Shown here piece after piece: positions 24,628 to 33,329 of a stretch of 46,762 nucleotides of DNA. Origin of the DNA: Oscillospiraceae bacterium Zagget6. Lineage in GTDB: Bacteria > Bacillota > Clostridia > Oscillospirales > Oscillospiraceae. The translations under genes and the position numbers were made by a program. The stretch is from the NCBI GenBank assembly GCA_001941075.1, contig MSHH01000001.1, positions 1-46,762 on the forward strand, written 5' to 3'. Position 1 is the stretch's first letter. Each line of letters opens with the position of its first letter. Under the pieces are notes generated by a model. That model was not told where the DNA came from. It worked only from the letters and a program-made list of their open reading frames with translations, and did not search any database.

Positions 24628-26139
24628 TTGAACGTAACGCTCATTCAGGACGAGATACCCTGCTTCGCGCTGGCGCTGCACACCGCCCTGACGCGGGAGG
24701 AGACGCTGGAGATGATCGTGCCGGACGCCTGCCCGGACATTGTGGAGATCGTGGACACCGACGCCGCCGTACAGCTCCGGGGGAAGGAGTGCGCCGAGGG
24801 CTGCGTCACCCTCCACGGCGCGGTGCCGTGCAGCGTGCTCTACCGGCCGGAGGGAGAGACAGGGCTGCGGCAGCTCCGGGCGGAGCTGCCCATTCAGTTC
24901 ACCGCAGATTTGGAGGGCGTCACCGGACAGAGCCGGTGCGTCCTGCTGCCCCGGGTCACGCTGGCAGAGACCCGGGCCGTCAACCCCCGAAAAATCCTCA
25001 TCCGGGTGGGACTGTCCTTTGACCTGACCGCCTACGAACCCACCCTCCTGCGCTGCTGCACCGGCGTGGAGGACCGGGAGACGTTGGGCATCGAGGCCCG
25101 GACGGAATCCTACAGCGGAACTTTCGCCGTCCACGTGGGGGAAAAGGTGTTTCCTTACGCCGATGAGGTGCAAATTCCCGGCAGCAAGCCCCCCATGGAG
25201 GAGCTGTTGCGGGCGCGGTGCCGCCCCTTCTGCACCGAGAGCCGTCTGCTGGGCGGCAAGCTGGTGTTCAAAGGGGGGACAGCCATTCAACTGCTCTACC
25301 TCAGCCCGGAGGGACAGCTTTGCACGGCGGACTTTGAACTGCCCTTCTCCCAAATCGCGGACGTGGGGCCGGTGGCGGAGGACGCGGACTTTCAGGTGGA
25401 CTGTGTGGTCACAGGCAGCGAAATCTACCCCCTGGACGGGGAAGGCCGGGGCCTCTCGGTGGAGCTGGAGCTGCTGGCCCAAATCGTGGTGCGGGAAAAC
25501 CGCAAGCTGTCCGTCGTCACCGACGCCTACAGCATCCGCCACGCAGGAGCGCCGGAGTTTGAGACGTATTCCCTCCCCCAGCTGGTGGAGCGGGGCCTTC
25601 GGCGGCAGACGGTGCGGGAGGTCATCGAGACGGCGGCCCTGCCTCAGGGCATCTGCGATGTGCGGGCCTATGTCAGCCAGGTCATTGCCAGTGGAAAGGA
25701 ACTGACCGCCGAGCTGCGGCTGGCGGTGCTGTACCAGACGGAGGAGGGAGGCTTCGCCCAGGCCCTCCGGCAGGCGGCGGTGAAGTGTCCGGTGGAGCGG
25801 GAGGCGGATACCCTCTGTGTGGCGGGCTGCACCGTGCCGGAGGTGGACGCCTCCGCCGCGCCCGGCGGCGTGGAGGTGCGGCTGGGGGTGGACTTCCAGC
25901 TGCTCCTGCTGCGGCAGAGCCGGGTGTTTGGCCTGGCAGCCTTCGCCCTGAACACCGACCAGCCTCTGGAGCAGGAGGGCCAGCCCTCTATCGTGCTTCG
26001 GCAGATGGCGGAGGGAGAGTCTCTGTGGGAGATCGCCAAAACGTACCTGACCACCCAGGCGGAGATCGAGCAGGCCAACGGCCTGGAGGGGGGACCGGCT
26101 GCGCCGGGGCAGATGCTGCTCATCCCCCGGAAACGGTGA
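24628..26139 (+). CDS. sipL: DUF3794 (SPOCS) and LysM protein, SipL-like spore-coat morphogenetic factor
   Basis: 503 aa, with TTG start 24628 behind GGAAGGAG (9 nt). Most of the protein consists of three SPOCS/DUF3794 repeats (about 20-150, 165-290, 310-430; note ETLEMIVPDACPDIVEIVDT at the start). The C-terminal 45 residues are a LysM domain (MAEGESLWEIAKTYL ... EIEQANGL ... PGQMLLIPRK). This architecture is that of C. difficile SipL, which binds SpoIVA through its LysM domain to build the coat basement layer. Location 14 nt upstream of spoIVA and just after spoVM fits that role. There is no signal peptide, so it acts in the mother-cell cytosol. Confidence 0.88.
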   Translation: MNVTLIQDEIPCFALALHTALTREETLEMIVPDACPDIVEIVDTDAAVQLRGKECAEGCVTLHGAVPCSVLYRPEGETGLRQLRAELPIQFTADLEGVTGQSRCVLLPRVTLAETRAVNPRKILIRVGLSFDLTAYEPTLLRCCTGVEDRETLGIEARTESYSGTFAVHVGEKVFPYADEVQIPGSKPPMEELLRARCRPFCTESRLLGGKLVFKGGTAIQLLYLSPEGQLCTADFELPFSQIADVGPVAEDADFQVDCVVTGSEIYPLDGEGRGLSVELELLAQIVVRENRKLSVVTDAYSIRHAGAPEFETYSLPQLVERGLRRQTVREVIETAALPQGICDVRAYVSQVIASGKELTAELRLAVLYQTEEGGFAQALRQAAVKCPVEREADTLCVAGCTVPEVDASAAPGGVEVRLGVDFQLLLLRQSRVFGLAAFALNTDQPLEQEGQPSIVLRQMAEGESLWEIAKTYLTTQAEIEQANGLEGGPAAPGQMLLIPRKR

Positions 26140-26153
26140 GAGGAGGAACGGCA

Positions 26154-27629
26154 GTGGAGAGGCAGCTTTACGAGGACATCGCCCAGCGGACAAACGGGGA
26201 CATCTACATTGGGGTGGTGGGGCCGGTCCGCACCGGCAAATCCACCTTTATCAAGCGGTTTATGGAGACGCTGGTCATCCCCAACATCGACAACGTGTAC
26301 CGCCGGGAGCGGGCCAGGGACGAACTGCCCCAGAGCGGCTCCGGCAGGACCATCATGACCGCCGAACCCAAGTTCGTGCCGGAGGAGGCGGTGCAGGTGG
26401 AGCTGGAGGGGGGCGCCAGCTTCTCCGTCCGGCTTATCGACAGCGTGGGCTATCTGGTGAACGGGGCGGTGGGCCAGACCGAGGACGACGCGCCGCGAAT
26501 GGTCACCACCCCCTGGTTCGACCACGAAATTCCCATGACCGAGGCGGCGGAGGTGGGGACCCGAAAGGTCATCGCGGAACACTCCACCATCGGCATCGTG
26601 GTGACCACCGACGGCACCGTGGCGGGTATCCCACGGGAGGACTACCAGGAGCCGGAGGAGCGGGTCATTCGGGAATTACAGGCCCTGGGCAAGCCCTTTC
26701 TGGTGCTGCTCAACGCCGACGACCCCGCAGACCCCCAGACGGTGGCCCTGGGCCGGGACATCGCCGCCCGGTACGGCGTCACCTGTCTCCCGGTGAACTG
26801 CCTGACCCTGGACGAGGAGGATGTCAGCGGCATCATTCGTGCGGTGCTGTACGAGTTCCCGCTGAAAGAGATGGACCTGTACCTGCCCAGCTGGGTGGAC
26901 GCCCTGCCCTACGGCCACCCCATCAAGGAGGAGCTGTACGCCGTCATCCGGGAAACCGCCGGGCAGCTCCACCGCATTCGGGAGGCCCGGGACGTGACCG
27001 CCGCCATGGGTCAGTGCGCTTCCATCAGCCGGGCGGAGCTGACCGCCATCAGCCTGGGGACCGGCGTGGCACAGGCCACGCTGGAAATTCCACGGAGCCT
27101 GTTCTACGCCACCCTCAGCGAGCAGTCGGGCTTTCAGGTGAAGGACGACGGGGACCTGCTGGCGCTGCTGACCTCCCTGGCCCACGTCAAGGGGGAATAC
27201 GACAAGGTGGCTCAGGCCCTGACCGACGTGCGGGAGGAGGGCTACGGCATCGTCATCCCCTCCATCGACGAGCTGACGTTGGAGGAGCCGGAGATCGTCA
27301 AGCAGGGGGGCCGCTACGGGGTGCGCCTCCGGGCCAGCGCTCCCTCCATCCACATGCTCCGGGCGGACATCGAGACGGTGATCTCCCCCATCGTGGGCAG
27401 CGAGAAGCAGTCGGAGGAGATGATCAACTACCTGCTCCAGGAGTTCGAGGGGGACACGAGGAAGATTTGGGAGTCCAACATCTTCGGCAAGTCCTTCCAC
27501 GAGCTGGTCAACGAGGACTTGCAGGGCAAGCTGACCCGTATGCCGGAGGACGCCCGGAAAAAGCTGCGGGAGACGCTGGAGCGCATCATCAACGAGGGCA
27601 GCGGCGGGCTGATCTGTATTATTTTGTGA
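26154..27629 (+). CDS. spoIVA: Stage IV sporulation protein A (coat ATPase)
   Basis: SpoIVA polymerises with ATP hydrolysis over the forespore surface to form the coat basement layer. Length 491 aa (B. subtilis 492). I chose GTG 26154 with AGGAGG 7 nt upstream, giving MERQLYEDIAQRTNGDIYIG. The Walker A loop is GPVRTGKST (23-31, Lys29). The TRAFAC-type ATPase domain continues to about residue 240, with TTDGTVAGIPREDY and LLNADDP. The C-terminal region that contacts SpoVM ends GGLICIIL. It is the last gene of the small-peptide, spoVM, sipL, spoIVA group and is followed by a hairpin at 27639. Confidence 0.97.
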   Translation: MERQLYEDIAQRTNGDIYIGVVGPVRTGKSTFIKRFMETLVIPNIDNVYRRERARDELPQSGSGRTIMTAEPKFVPEEAVQVELEGGASFSVRLIDSVGYLVNGAVGQTEDDAPRMVTTPWFDHEIPMTEAAEVGTRKVIAEHSTIGIVVTTDGTVAGIPREDYQEPEERVIRELQALGKPFLVLLNADDPADPQTVALGRDIAARYGVTCLPVNCLTLDEEDVSGIIRAVLYEFPLKEMDLYLPSWVDALPYGHPIKEELYAVIRETAGQLHRIREARDVTAAMGQCASISRAELTAISLGTGVAQATLEIPRSLFYATLSEQSGFQVKDDGDLLALLTSLAHVKGEYDKVAQALTDVREEGYGIVIPSIDELTLEEPEIVKQGGRYGVRLRASAPSIHMLRADIETVISPIVGSEKQSEEMINYLLQEFEGDTRKIWESNIFGKSFHELVNEDLQGKLTRMPEDARKKLRETLERIINEGSGGLICIIL

Positions 27630-27638
27630 CGGGGGACG

Positions 27639-27680
27639 GGCCGGGAATTGCGTGAAAAGCGCGGTTCCCGGCCTGCGGTT
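27639..27680 (+). terminator. Probable terminator after spoIVA
   Basis: GGCCGGGAA (27639-27647) pairs with TTCCCGGCC (27665-27673) and is followed by TGCGGTTTTC. The loop is 17 nt and the T-run short, so this is a moderate candidate. Confidence 0.5.
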
Positions 27681-27744
27681 TTCAGTGCATATTGTTCGGT
27701 ACAGTAGAAGTTTTCCGCAAAAAACAACCGTCCCGTAATCTCCT

Positions 27745-27887
27745 GCCCCCCTTGCCGCCCCTGTGAAGCGCTGGCCGAATGGCCAATTCCTCTTTAGCGC
27801 AAATGCGGGGAGCTATGGCCTTTAGGCCATGCGAGTCGCAAAGGGGAGGGGGGCCGCCGCCTTTAGGCGGTGGCGGAGGGGTTTTCA
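27745..27887. repeat. Family M repeat, right end with extra hairpins
   Basis: CCCCCCTTGCCGCCCC, then two added hairpins (CTGGCC-GAAT-GGCCA and ATGGCC-TTT-AGGCCAT), then AAAGGGGAGG, hairpin CCGCC-TTTA-GGCGG and TGGCGGAGGGGTTTT. Core-like sequence (GTACAGTAGAAGTTTTCCGC) precedes it at 27699-27718. Apart from a terminator and a promoter, the 27630-28013 gap holds nothing else. Confidence 0.7.
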
Positions 27888-27922
27888 CCTCCCCATTCCC
27901 CCCACTTTTCCATCAAAAGGAC

Positions 27923-27953
27923 TTGACGCGCCCCCGCCCCAATGTGCTACACT
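27923..27953 (+). promoter_or_regulatory. SigmaA promoter with extended -10 for the aldo/keto reductase
   Basis: TTGACG at 27923-27928 and TGCTACACT (extended -10, hexamer 27948-27953) with a 19-nt spacer. The start codon lies 60 nt downstream. Confidence 0.65.
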
Positions 27954-28013
27954 ATAAAAAGGAACAAGCGCGCAACCCACACTATGGCTGGATACGCAAA
28001 AGGAGAATATGTT

Positions 28014-29132
28014 ATGAAAAAATTAGGCTTTGGCGCCATGCGCCTCCCCCTGACCGACGCCGCCGACCAGACGGCGGTGGACATGGAACAGGTCTGCCGG
28101 ATGGTGGACTCCTTCCTGGAGCAGGGCTTTACTTATGTTGACACCGCTTATATGTACCACAACTACGCCAGCGAGAAAATTCTCCGCAAGGCGTTGGTGG
28201 AGCGGCACCCCCGGGACAGCTACACCATCGCCACCAAGCTGCCCACCATGATGCTCAAGGAGCCAGAGGACCAGCCCCGTATCTTCAACGAGCAGATGGA
28301 CAAGCTGGGAGTGGATTACTTCGACTACTACCTGCTCCATTGCCTGAACCAGGAGAACTACGCCATCGCTCAGCGGCTGGACAGCTTCGGCTTTGTCTCC
28401 CAGATGAAAAAAGAGGGCAAGGTCCGCAAAATGGGCTTCTCCTTCCACGACAGCGCCGAGCTGCTGGACCAGATCCTCACGGAGCACCCGGAGGTGGAGT
28501 TCGTGCAGCTCCAGCTCAACTATCTGGACTGGGACAGCGTCAGCGTGCAGTCCCGGCGGTGCCAGGAGGTCTGCGTACGCCACGGCAAGCCCATCGTGGT
28601 CATGGAGCCAGTGAAGGGCGGCACCCTGGCCAAGGTCCCCGCCGCGGCGGAGGCCCTGATGAAGGCCGCGGAGCCGGACATGAGCGTGGCGTCCTGGGCG
28701 GTGCGTTACGCCGCCAGCCAGGAGAACGTGTTTATGGTGCTCTCCGGAATGTCCGACCTGGGCCAGATGATGGACAACACCAGCTATATGCGGGACTTCC
28801 AGCCCCTGACCGCCGATGAGACCGCCATGCTCCGCCAGGTGACGAAAATCATTCAGGAGGACATGCAGGTGCCCTGCACCGCCTGCCGCTACTGCACAGA
28901 GGGCTGCCCCAAGCAAATCCCCATCCCCGACTACTTCGCCCTCTACAACCAGAGCCTGAAAGAGGGCCGTCCCAGCGACGACACCCTGGCCCAGTACCGC
29001 AGCTTCCAGCAGGAGCAGGGCAAGGGCAAGGCGTCGGACTGCATCGCCTGCCGCCAGTGCGAGCGGCACTGCCCCCAGCACATCCACATTGTGGACCAGC
29101 TCAAGGCTGTGGCAAAGCAGCTGGAGGGGTAA
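28014..29132 (+). CDS. Aldo/keto reductase with C-terminal 4Fe-4S ferredoxin domain
   Basis: 372 aa. ATG 28014 has AGGAG 8 nt upstream; the frame stays open further upstream, but no translation signal supports it. The AKR barrel starts KKLGFGAMRLPLT, with YVDTAYMYHNYASE (Asp43, catalytic Tyr48) and IATKLP (Lys). The last 80 residues hold two cysteine sets, CTACRYCTEGCPKQIPIP and CIACRQCERHCPQHI, each C-x2-C-x2-C-x3-C, as in dicluster ferredoxins. Such anaerobe AKRs are thought to couple carbonyl reduction to ferredoxin rather than only NAD(P)H. The substrate is unknown. larC follows after 9 nt with no clear functional link. Confidence 0.92.
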   Translation: MKKLGFGAMRLPLTDAADQTAVDMEQVCRMVDSFLEQGFTYVDTAYMYHNYASEKILRKALVERHPRDSYTIATKLPTMMLKEPEDQPRIFNEQMDKLGVDYFDYYLLHCLNQENYAIAQRLDSFGFVSQMKKEGKVRKMGFSFHDSAELLDQILTEHPEVEFVQLQLNYLDWDSVSVQSRRCQEVCVRHGKPIVVMEPVKGGTLAKVPAAAEALMKAAEPDMSVASWAVRYAASQENVFMVLSGMSDLGQMMDNTSYMRDFQPLTADETAMLRQVTKIIQEDMQVPCTACRYCTEGCPKQIPIPDYFALYNQSLKEGRPSDDTLAQYRSFQQEQGKGKASDCIACRQCERHCPQHIHIVDQLKAVAKQLEG

Positions 29133-29141
29133 GAGACCACT

Positions 29142-30485
29142 ATGGGAAAAACGCTTTATCTGGACTGTTCCACCGGCATCAGCGGCGATATGACCGTGGC
29201 CGCCCTACTGGACCTGGGGGCAGACGTGACGGTGCTGTACCAGGCCCTGAACAGCCTGCCGCTGACGGGTTACCAGCTGCGCATCAGCCGGGTACACAAA
29301 TCCGGGCTGGCCGCCTGCGATTTCGCCGTGCTGCTGGACGAGGCCCACGAGAACCACGACCACGACATGGAATACCTCTACGGCCACGGGGAGCATCACC
29401 ACGACCGTGACCACCCCCACGCCCCCGCCGCCGACCATGGGGATGTTGCCCATTCCCATGAAACCCATCATCTCCATGACGGCGGGGAACACCACCACGA
29501 GCATGACCACCATCACGGCCACGCCCACCGGAACCTGCCGGAGATTTTGCACATCATCCGCCACGGAGACCTGACGCCCCGGGCTATGGCGCTGGCGGAG
29601 CGCATCTTCACCATTCTGGCTCAGGCCGAGGCCAAGGCCCACGGCGTACCGGTGGAAGAGGTCCACTTCCATGAGGTGGGCGCGGTGGACTCCATTGTGG
29701 ACATCGTGGCGGCGGCGGTGTGCTTCGACAATCTGGACATCGAGCGGGTCATCCTGCCCCGGCTGAACGAGGGGCGGGGGTCCATCCGCTGCCAGCACGG
29801 GGTCATTCCCGTGCCGGTGCCGGCGACGCTGGCCATCGTCCAGGCTTACGGTCTGCCCCTCCACATCGGGGAAACGGAGGGGGAGCTTGTCACCCCCACC
29901 GGCGCGGCCATTGCCGCCGCAGTCGCTACGGAGTTTCAGCTGCCCGACCGGTTCCAAGTGGAGAAAACCGGCATTGGCGCGGGAAAACGGGCCTATGAGC
30001 GGCCCAGTCTGCTCCGGGCCATGTTCATCACCGAGGACGTGCATCAGGAGACGGTGTGGAAGCTGGAGACCAACGTGGACGACTGCACCGGCGAGGCCCT
30101 GGGCTACGTTATGGAGCGGCTGCAAGCCGCCGGAGCCAGAGAGGTCCACTTCTTCCCGGTGTATATGAAGAAAAACCGCCCGGCCTACCAGTTGGACGTG
30201 CTGTGTGACGAGGGGGACATCCCCACTCTGGAAAATATTCTCTTTGCGGAGACCACCACCATCGGCATCCGCCGGATGAAGATGGAGCGGACCGTCCTCC
30301 CCAGGGAGAACCGGACCGTCTCTACCCCCCTGGGGGAGGCCCAGGTAAAAATCTGCACCCTGCCCGACGGCACCCGGCGGGCCTACCCGGAGTATGACAG
30401 CGTGGCGGCCCTCTGCCGCCAGACCGGGCGGGCTTACCCGGAGGTGTACCAGATGGTGCAGAATAGCGTGGATTTGGGGCGGTAA
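29142..30485 (+). CDS. larC: Nickel-pincer cofactor biosynthesis protein LarC
   Basis: LarC inserts nickel into the pyridinium pincer cofactor used by lactate racemase-type (LarA) enzymes, in a CTP-dependent step. Length 447 aa. It starts KTLYLDCSTGISGDMTVAALLDLGA, the DUF111 signature, and carries VHFHEVGAVDSIVDIVAAAVC and ETNVDDCTGEALGYVMERL. Between residues about 70 and 130 lies a long His/Asp insert (many HxH, HHEHDHHH), probably a nickel store. In Lactobacillus LarC needs a programmed frameshift between two halves; here it is one continuous frame. LarA, LarB and LarE are not in the window. Confidence 0.94.
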   Translation: MGKTLYLDCSTGISGDMTVAALLDLGADVTVLYQALNSLPLTGYQLRISRVHKSGLAACDFAVLLDEAHENHDHDMEYLYGHGEHHHDRDHPHAPAADHGDVAHSHETHHLHDGGEHHHEHDHHHGHAHRNLPEILHIIRHGDLTPRAMALAERIFTILAQAEAKAHGVPVEEVHFHEVGAVDSIVDIVAAAVCFDNLDIERVILPRLNEGRGSIRCQHGVIPVPVPATLAIVQAYGLPLHIGETEGELVTPTGAAIAAAVATEFQLPDRFQVEKTGIGAGKRAYERPSLLRAMFITEDVHQETVWKLETNVDDCTGEALGYVMERLQAAGAREVHFFPVYMKKNRPAYQLDVLCDEGDIPTLENILFAETTTIGIRRMKMERTVLPRENRTVSTPLGEAQVKICTLPDGTRRAYPEYDSVAALCRQTGRAYPEVYQMVQNSVDLGR

Positions 30486-30523
30486 AGAATGAAATAACAA
30501 TTTCCTTGCTTGGGCCTTGTGCT

Positions 30524-30812
30524 GGAAACCCCTCCGCCACCGCCTAAAGGCGGCGGCCTCCTCCCCTTTCAGAGGAGGCAAGAGGGGTGGTCTATTGCAG
30601 GATGATAGACCTTCGCGGAAAAGTTGTACAGAATTGAACGAACATTTCCCTTGCATATCGTTAAAAAGGAGAGAAAGTAGAACTCATTAGCCATTTTTCG
30701 ATAAGCTTGTCATATATTAGGTAAAAACGTAGAACAGCCAACAAGCACTATCCCCCCTCGCCTCCCCTGAAAGGGGAGGTGGCACGGCGTAAGCCGTGAC
30801 GGAGGGGTTTCC
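30524..30812. mobile_element. Family M element, complete copy (289 bp, MITE-like)
   Basis: Left end GGAAACCCCTCCGCC, hairpin CCGCC-TAAA-GGCGG, then CTCCTCCCCTTTCAGAGG and GGCAAGAGGGGTGG. The right end is its inverted partner: CCTCGCCTCCCCTGAAAGG, hairpin CACGGC-GTAA-GCCGTG, GACGGAGGGGTTTCC. The AT-rich core of about 160 bp shares GTGGTCTATT, AAAAGTTGTAC, AACATT and AACAAGCACTA with the copy at 20614. Both are preceded by TGCTGGAAACC. It occupies the gap between the convergent larC and tsf genes. Confidence 0.75.
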
Positions 30813-30846
30813 CGCCGGAATGATTGACAAGGCGGAGCAAAAACCG

Positions 30847-30882
30847 CAAAAAAGCGCCTGCCCCTTTGTGGGACAGGCGCTG
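30847..30882 (-). terminator. Rho-independent terminator after tsf
   Basis: On the minus strand, AGCGCCTG(T)CCC pairs with GGG(G)CAGGCGCT around ACAAA and is followed by TTTTTTGCGG. It lies 32 nt past the tsf stop and ends the rpsB-tsf transcript. Confidence 0.85.
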
Positions 30883-30913
30883 AATCTTTTACTGCGAACC
30901 GCTGGGGTTCAAA

Positions 30914-31852
30914 TTACTTAATCATAGAGGCGACTTCGTCCGCGAAGTTCTCCTCTTTCTTCTCAATGCCCTCGCCGGTGACGAAGCGGGTGAACTTGAC
31001 GACCTGGATCTTGCCGCCCAGCTGCTTGGCGACAGCCTTGACGTGCTGCTCCACGGTGGTCTTGTTCTCCTTGACGTACTGCTGGTTCAGCAGGCAGACC
31101 TCGGCGTAGAAGTTGTTCATACGGCCCTTGACCTTGTTCTCGGCGATCATCTTGCGCTTGGCCTCGGGGACCTTGGTGTTGCCCTTGCCCTCTTCGATGG
31201 CTTTCGCCAGCTGAACGGCCTTCTCCTTCTCCACTTCCTCGGCGGGGATCTCGTCGGAGGAGACATAGGAGGGGCTCATGGCGGCGATCTGCATCGCCAG
31301 GTCCTTGCCCAGCTCAGCGACAGCGGCGGTGTCCTCGATGCCCTCGGCCTTCAGGTTGACCAGCACGCCGATCTTGCCGCCCATGTGGACATAGGCCACG
31401 TTGACGCCGTCGGCTTCATAGCGGACGAAGCGGCGGATCTGGATGTTCTCGCCGATGGAGAGAACGCGGTCAGCGGTGACGGCGTCCACGCTGCGGTCCT
31501 CGCCGGGATAGTTGGCGGCTTTCAGGGCCTCCACGTCGGCGGGGTTCTCGGCGGCCACGACGGTAGCCACGTCGTCCACGAAAGCCTGGAAGGTGGCGTT
31601 CTTGGAGACAAAGTCGGTCTGGGAGTTGACCTCGATGACGACGCCCACGCCGTCGATGACATACGCCTTGGAAACGCCCTCAGAGGCGACCTTGGAAGCC
31701 TTCTTCGCCTGAGCAGCCAGGCCCTTTTCCCGCAGCCAGTCAACGGCCTTGTCCATGTCGCCGTCGCAGGCGACCAGGGCCTCTTTGCACTTCATCATGC
31801 CCACGCCGGTCATTTCCCGGAGCTCTTTTACAGTCTTAGCGGAAATTGCCAT
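30914..31852 (-). CDS. tsf: Translation elongation factor Ts
   Basis: The nucleotide-exchange factor for EF-Tu. Length 312 aa, near the usual 290-310. The N-terminal UBA-like domain reads KELREMTGVGMMKCKEALV, then NSQTDFVSKN and a coiled dimerisation region near VPEAKRKMIAENKVKGRM. The C-terminal core ends EENFADEVASMIK. It is second in the rpsB-tsf operon on the minus strand, behind a 223-nt gap that holds a repeat and a terminator-like hairpin, and its Shine-Dalgarno (GGAGG) is just before the ATG. Its level may thus be set separately from S2. Confidence 0.97.
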   Translation of the reverse strand: MAISAKTVKELREMTGVGMMKCKEALVACDGDMDKAVDWLREKGLAAQAKKASKVASEGVSKAYVIDGVGVVIEVNSQTDFVSKNATFQAFVDDVATVVAAENPADVEALKAANYPGEDRSVDAVTADRVLSIGENIQIRRFVRYEADGVNVAYVHMGGKIGVLVNLKAEGIEDTAAVAELGKDLAMQIAAMSPSYVSSDEIPAEEVEKEKAVQLAKAIEEGKGNTKVPEAKRKMIAENKVKGRMNNFYAEVCLLNQQYVKENKTTVEQHVKAVAKQLGGKIQVVKFTRFVTGEGIEKKEENFADEVASMIK

Positions 31853-31876
31853 TGTTATAACCTCCTGTATCGGTTG

Positions 31877-31902
31877 TAAAATGCCCGCCCGTAGGCGGGC
31901 AT
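31877..31902 (-). terminator. Intercistronic terminator/attenuator between rpsB and tsf
   Basis: On the minus strand ATGCCCGCC-TACG-GGCGGGCAT is a perfect 9-bp stem, then TTTTAC. It lies about 25 nt before the tsf start, so partial read-through would set the S2 to EF-Ts ratio. Confidence 0.7.
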
Positions 31903-31999
31903 GGAACTTATTTCGTATTCCAGTGGATGGCCTTGTTTTCAGTTGCTGAATCTCTCACAGAGTGAAACACTCGTTTTTCTCGAAGCAAAAACCAAAAGA

Positions 32000-32070
32000 C
32001 AAGCACTCCCCCCTCTTGCCTCCCCTGAAAGGGGAGGTGGCGCGGCACAAGCCGCGACGGAGGGGTTTTC
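32000..32070. repeat. Family M repeat, right end, inside the rpsB-tsf operon
   Basis: AGCACTCCCCCCTCTTGCC, CTCCCCTGAAAGGGGAGG, hairpin GCGGC-ACAA-GCCGC, GACGGAGGGGTTTTCC. It ends 6 nt from the rpsB stop codon, so it is transcribed with the operon. Confidence 0.75.
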
Positions 32071-32075
32071 CTCTA

Positions 32076-32777
<702 letters not shown>

Positions 32778-32893
32778 GGATAAATTCCTCCTTGTTTTGT
32801 TGTTACCTCCACCCGGTTCATCTCCCGCGTCCACCGCCCCTTTGGGACGGCACAGGGCGCAAAATCCCCCTGGTGTGCGTAATCACGGTTGCT

Positions 32894-32922
32894 ATCATAC
32901 TACATTTTCCCATCAAACGCAA
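32894..32922 (-). promoter_or_regulatory. SigmaA promoter of rpsB-tsf
   Basis: On the minus strand: TTGCGT (32922-32917), a 17-nt spacer, TATGAT (32899-32894). This leaves a 5' leader of about 110 nt before rpsB, room for S2 autoregulation, though I see no defined structure. Confidence 0.75.
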
Positions 32923-32937
32923 GACTTTTTTCGATTT

Positions 32938-33216
32938 TCAGAAAAATTTTTTCCTCTCCCGCCCGGCGGTCCGCACCTCCGGCGCGCCCTCCACCAGGAT
33001 GATGTCCTCCCCGAACCGGCGCACGTCCTCCCAGCGGACCAGCCGCTCCTCCCGCCGCCCGAACAGGCCGAAGAACCTGGCCCGCCCCGGCACCACCAGC
33101 GTCCGTATCTGGCCGGTGTCCAGGTCGAAGGAACAGTCGTCCACATAGCCGTACCGGGTCCCGTCGGTGACGCAGATCACCTCTTTCCAGCGCAGGTCGT
33201 TCAGCGTGGTCTCCAT
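32938..33216 (-). CDS. YlmC/YmxH family sporulation-associated PRC-barrel protein
   Basis: A 92-aa protein of the YlmC/YmxH family found in spore formers. The N-terminal METTLNDLRWKEVICVTDGTRYGYVDDCSFDLDTGQI is a PRC-barrel-like fold, and GQIRTLVVPG, followed by FGLFGRREERLVRWEDV and FGEDIILVE, is the diagnostic pattern. There are no membrane helices. It is a single gene just upstream of the rpsB promoter on the same strand, with AGGGGG before its ATG. Members are linked to sporulation by genetics and expression; the biochemical role is unknown. Confidence 0.88.
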   Translation of the reverse strand: METTLNDLRWKEVICVTDGTRYGYVDDCSFDLDTGQIRTLVVPGRARFFGLFGRREERLVRWEDVRRFGEDIILVEGAPEVRTAGRERKKFF

Positions 33217-33329
33217 CGTCAGCCCCCTTGTTCCTTTTAGGATACGCAGGGGAGGGATTGTCCTATGTATGCTTCCACGCTTTTCCTTTCCATGACCGTA
33301 ATTTAATCAGATTTTTAAAAAATCCCCCC

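Noticed and set aside
20614-30812. Transposase gene or insertion sequence
   Set aside because: The family M copies have no coding capacity, and no transposase motif occurs in the window.
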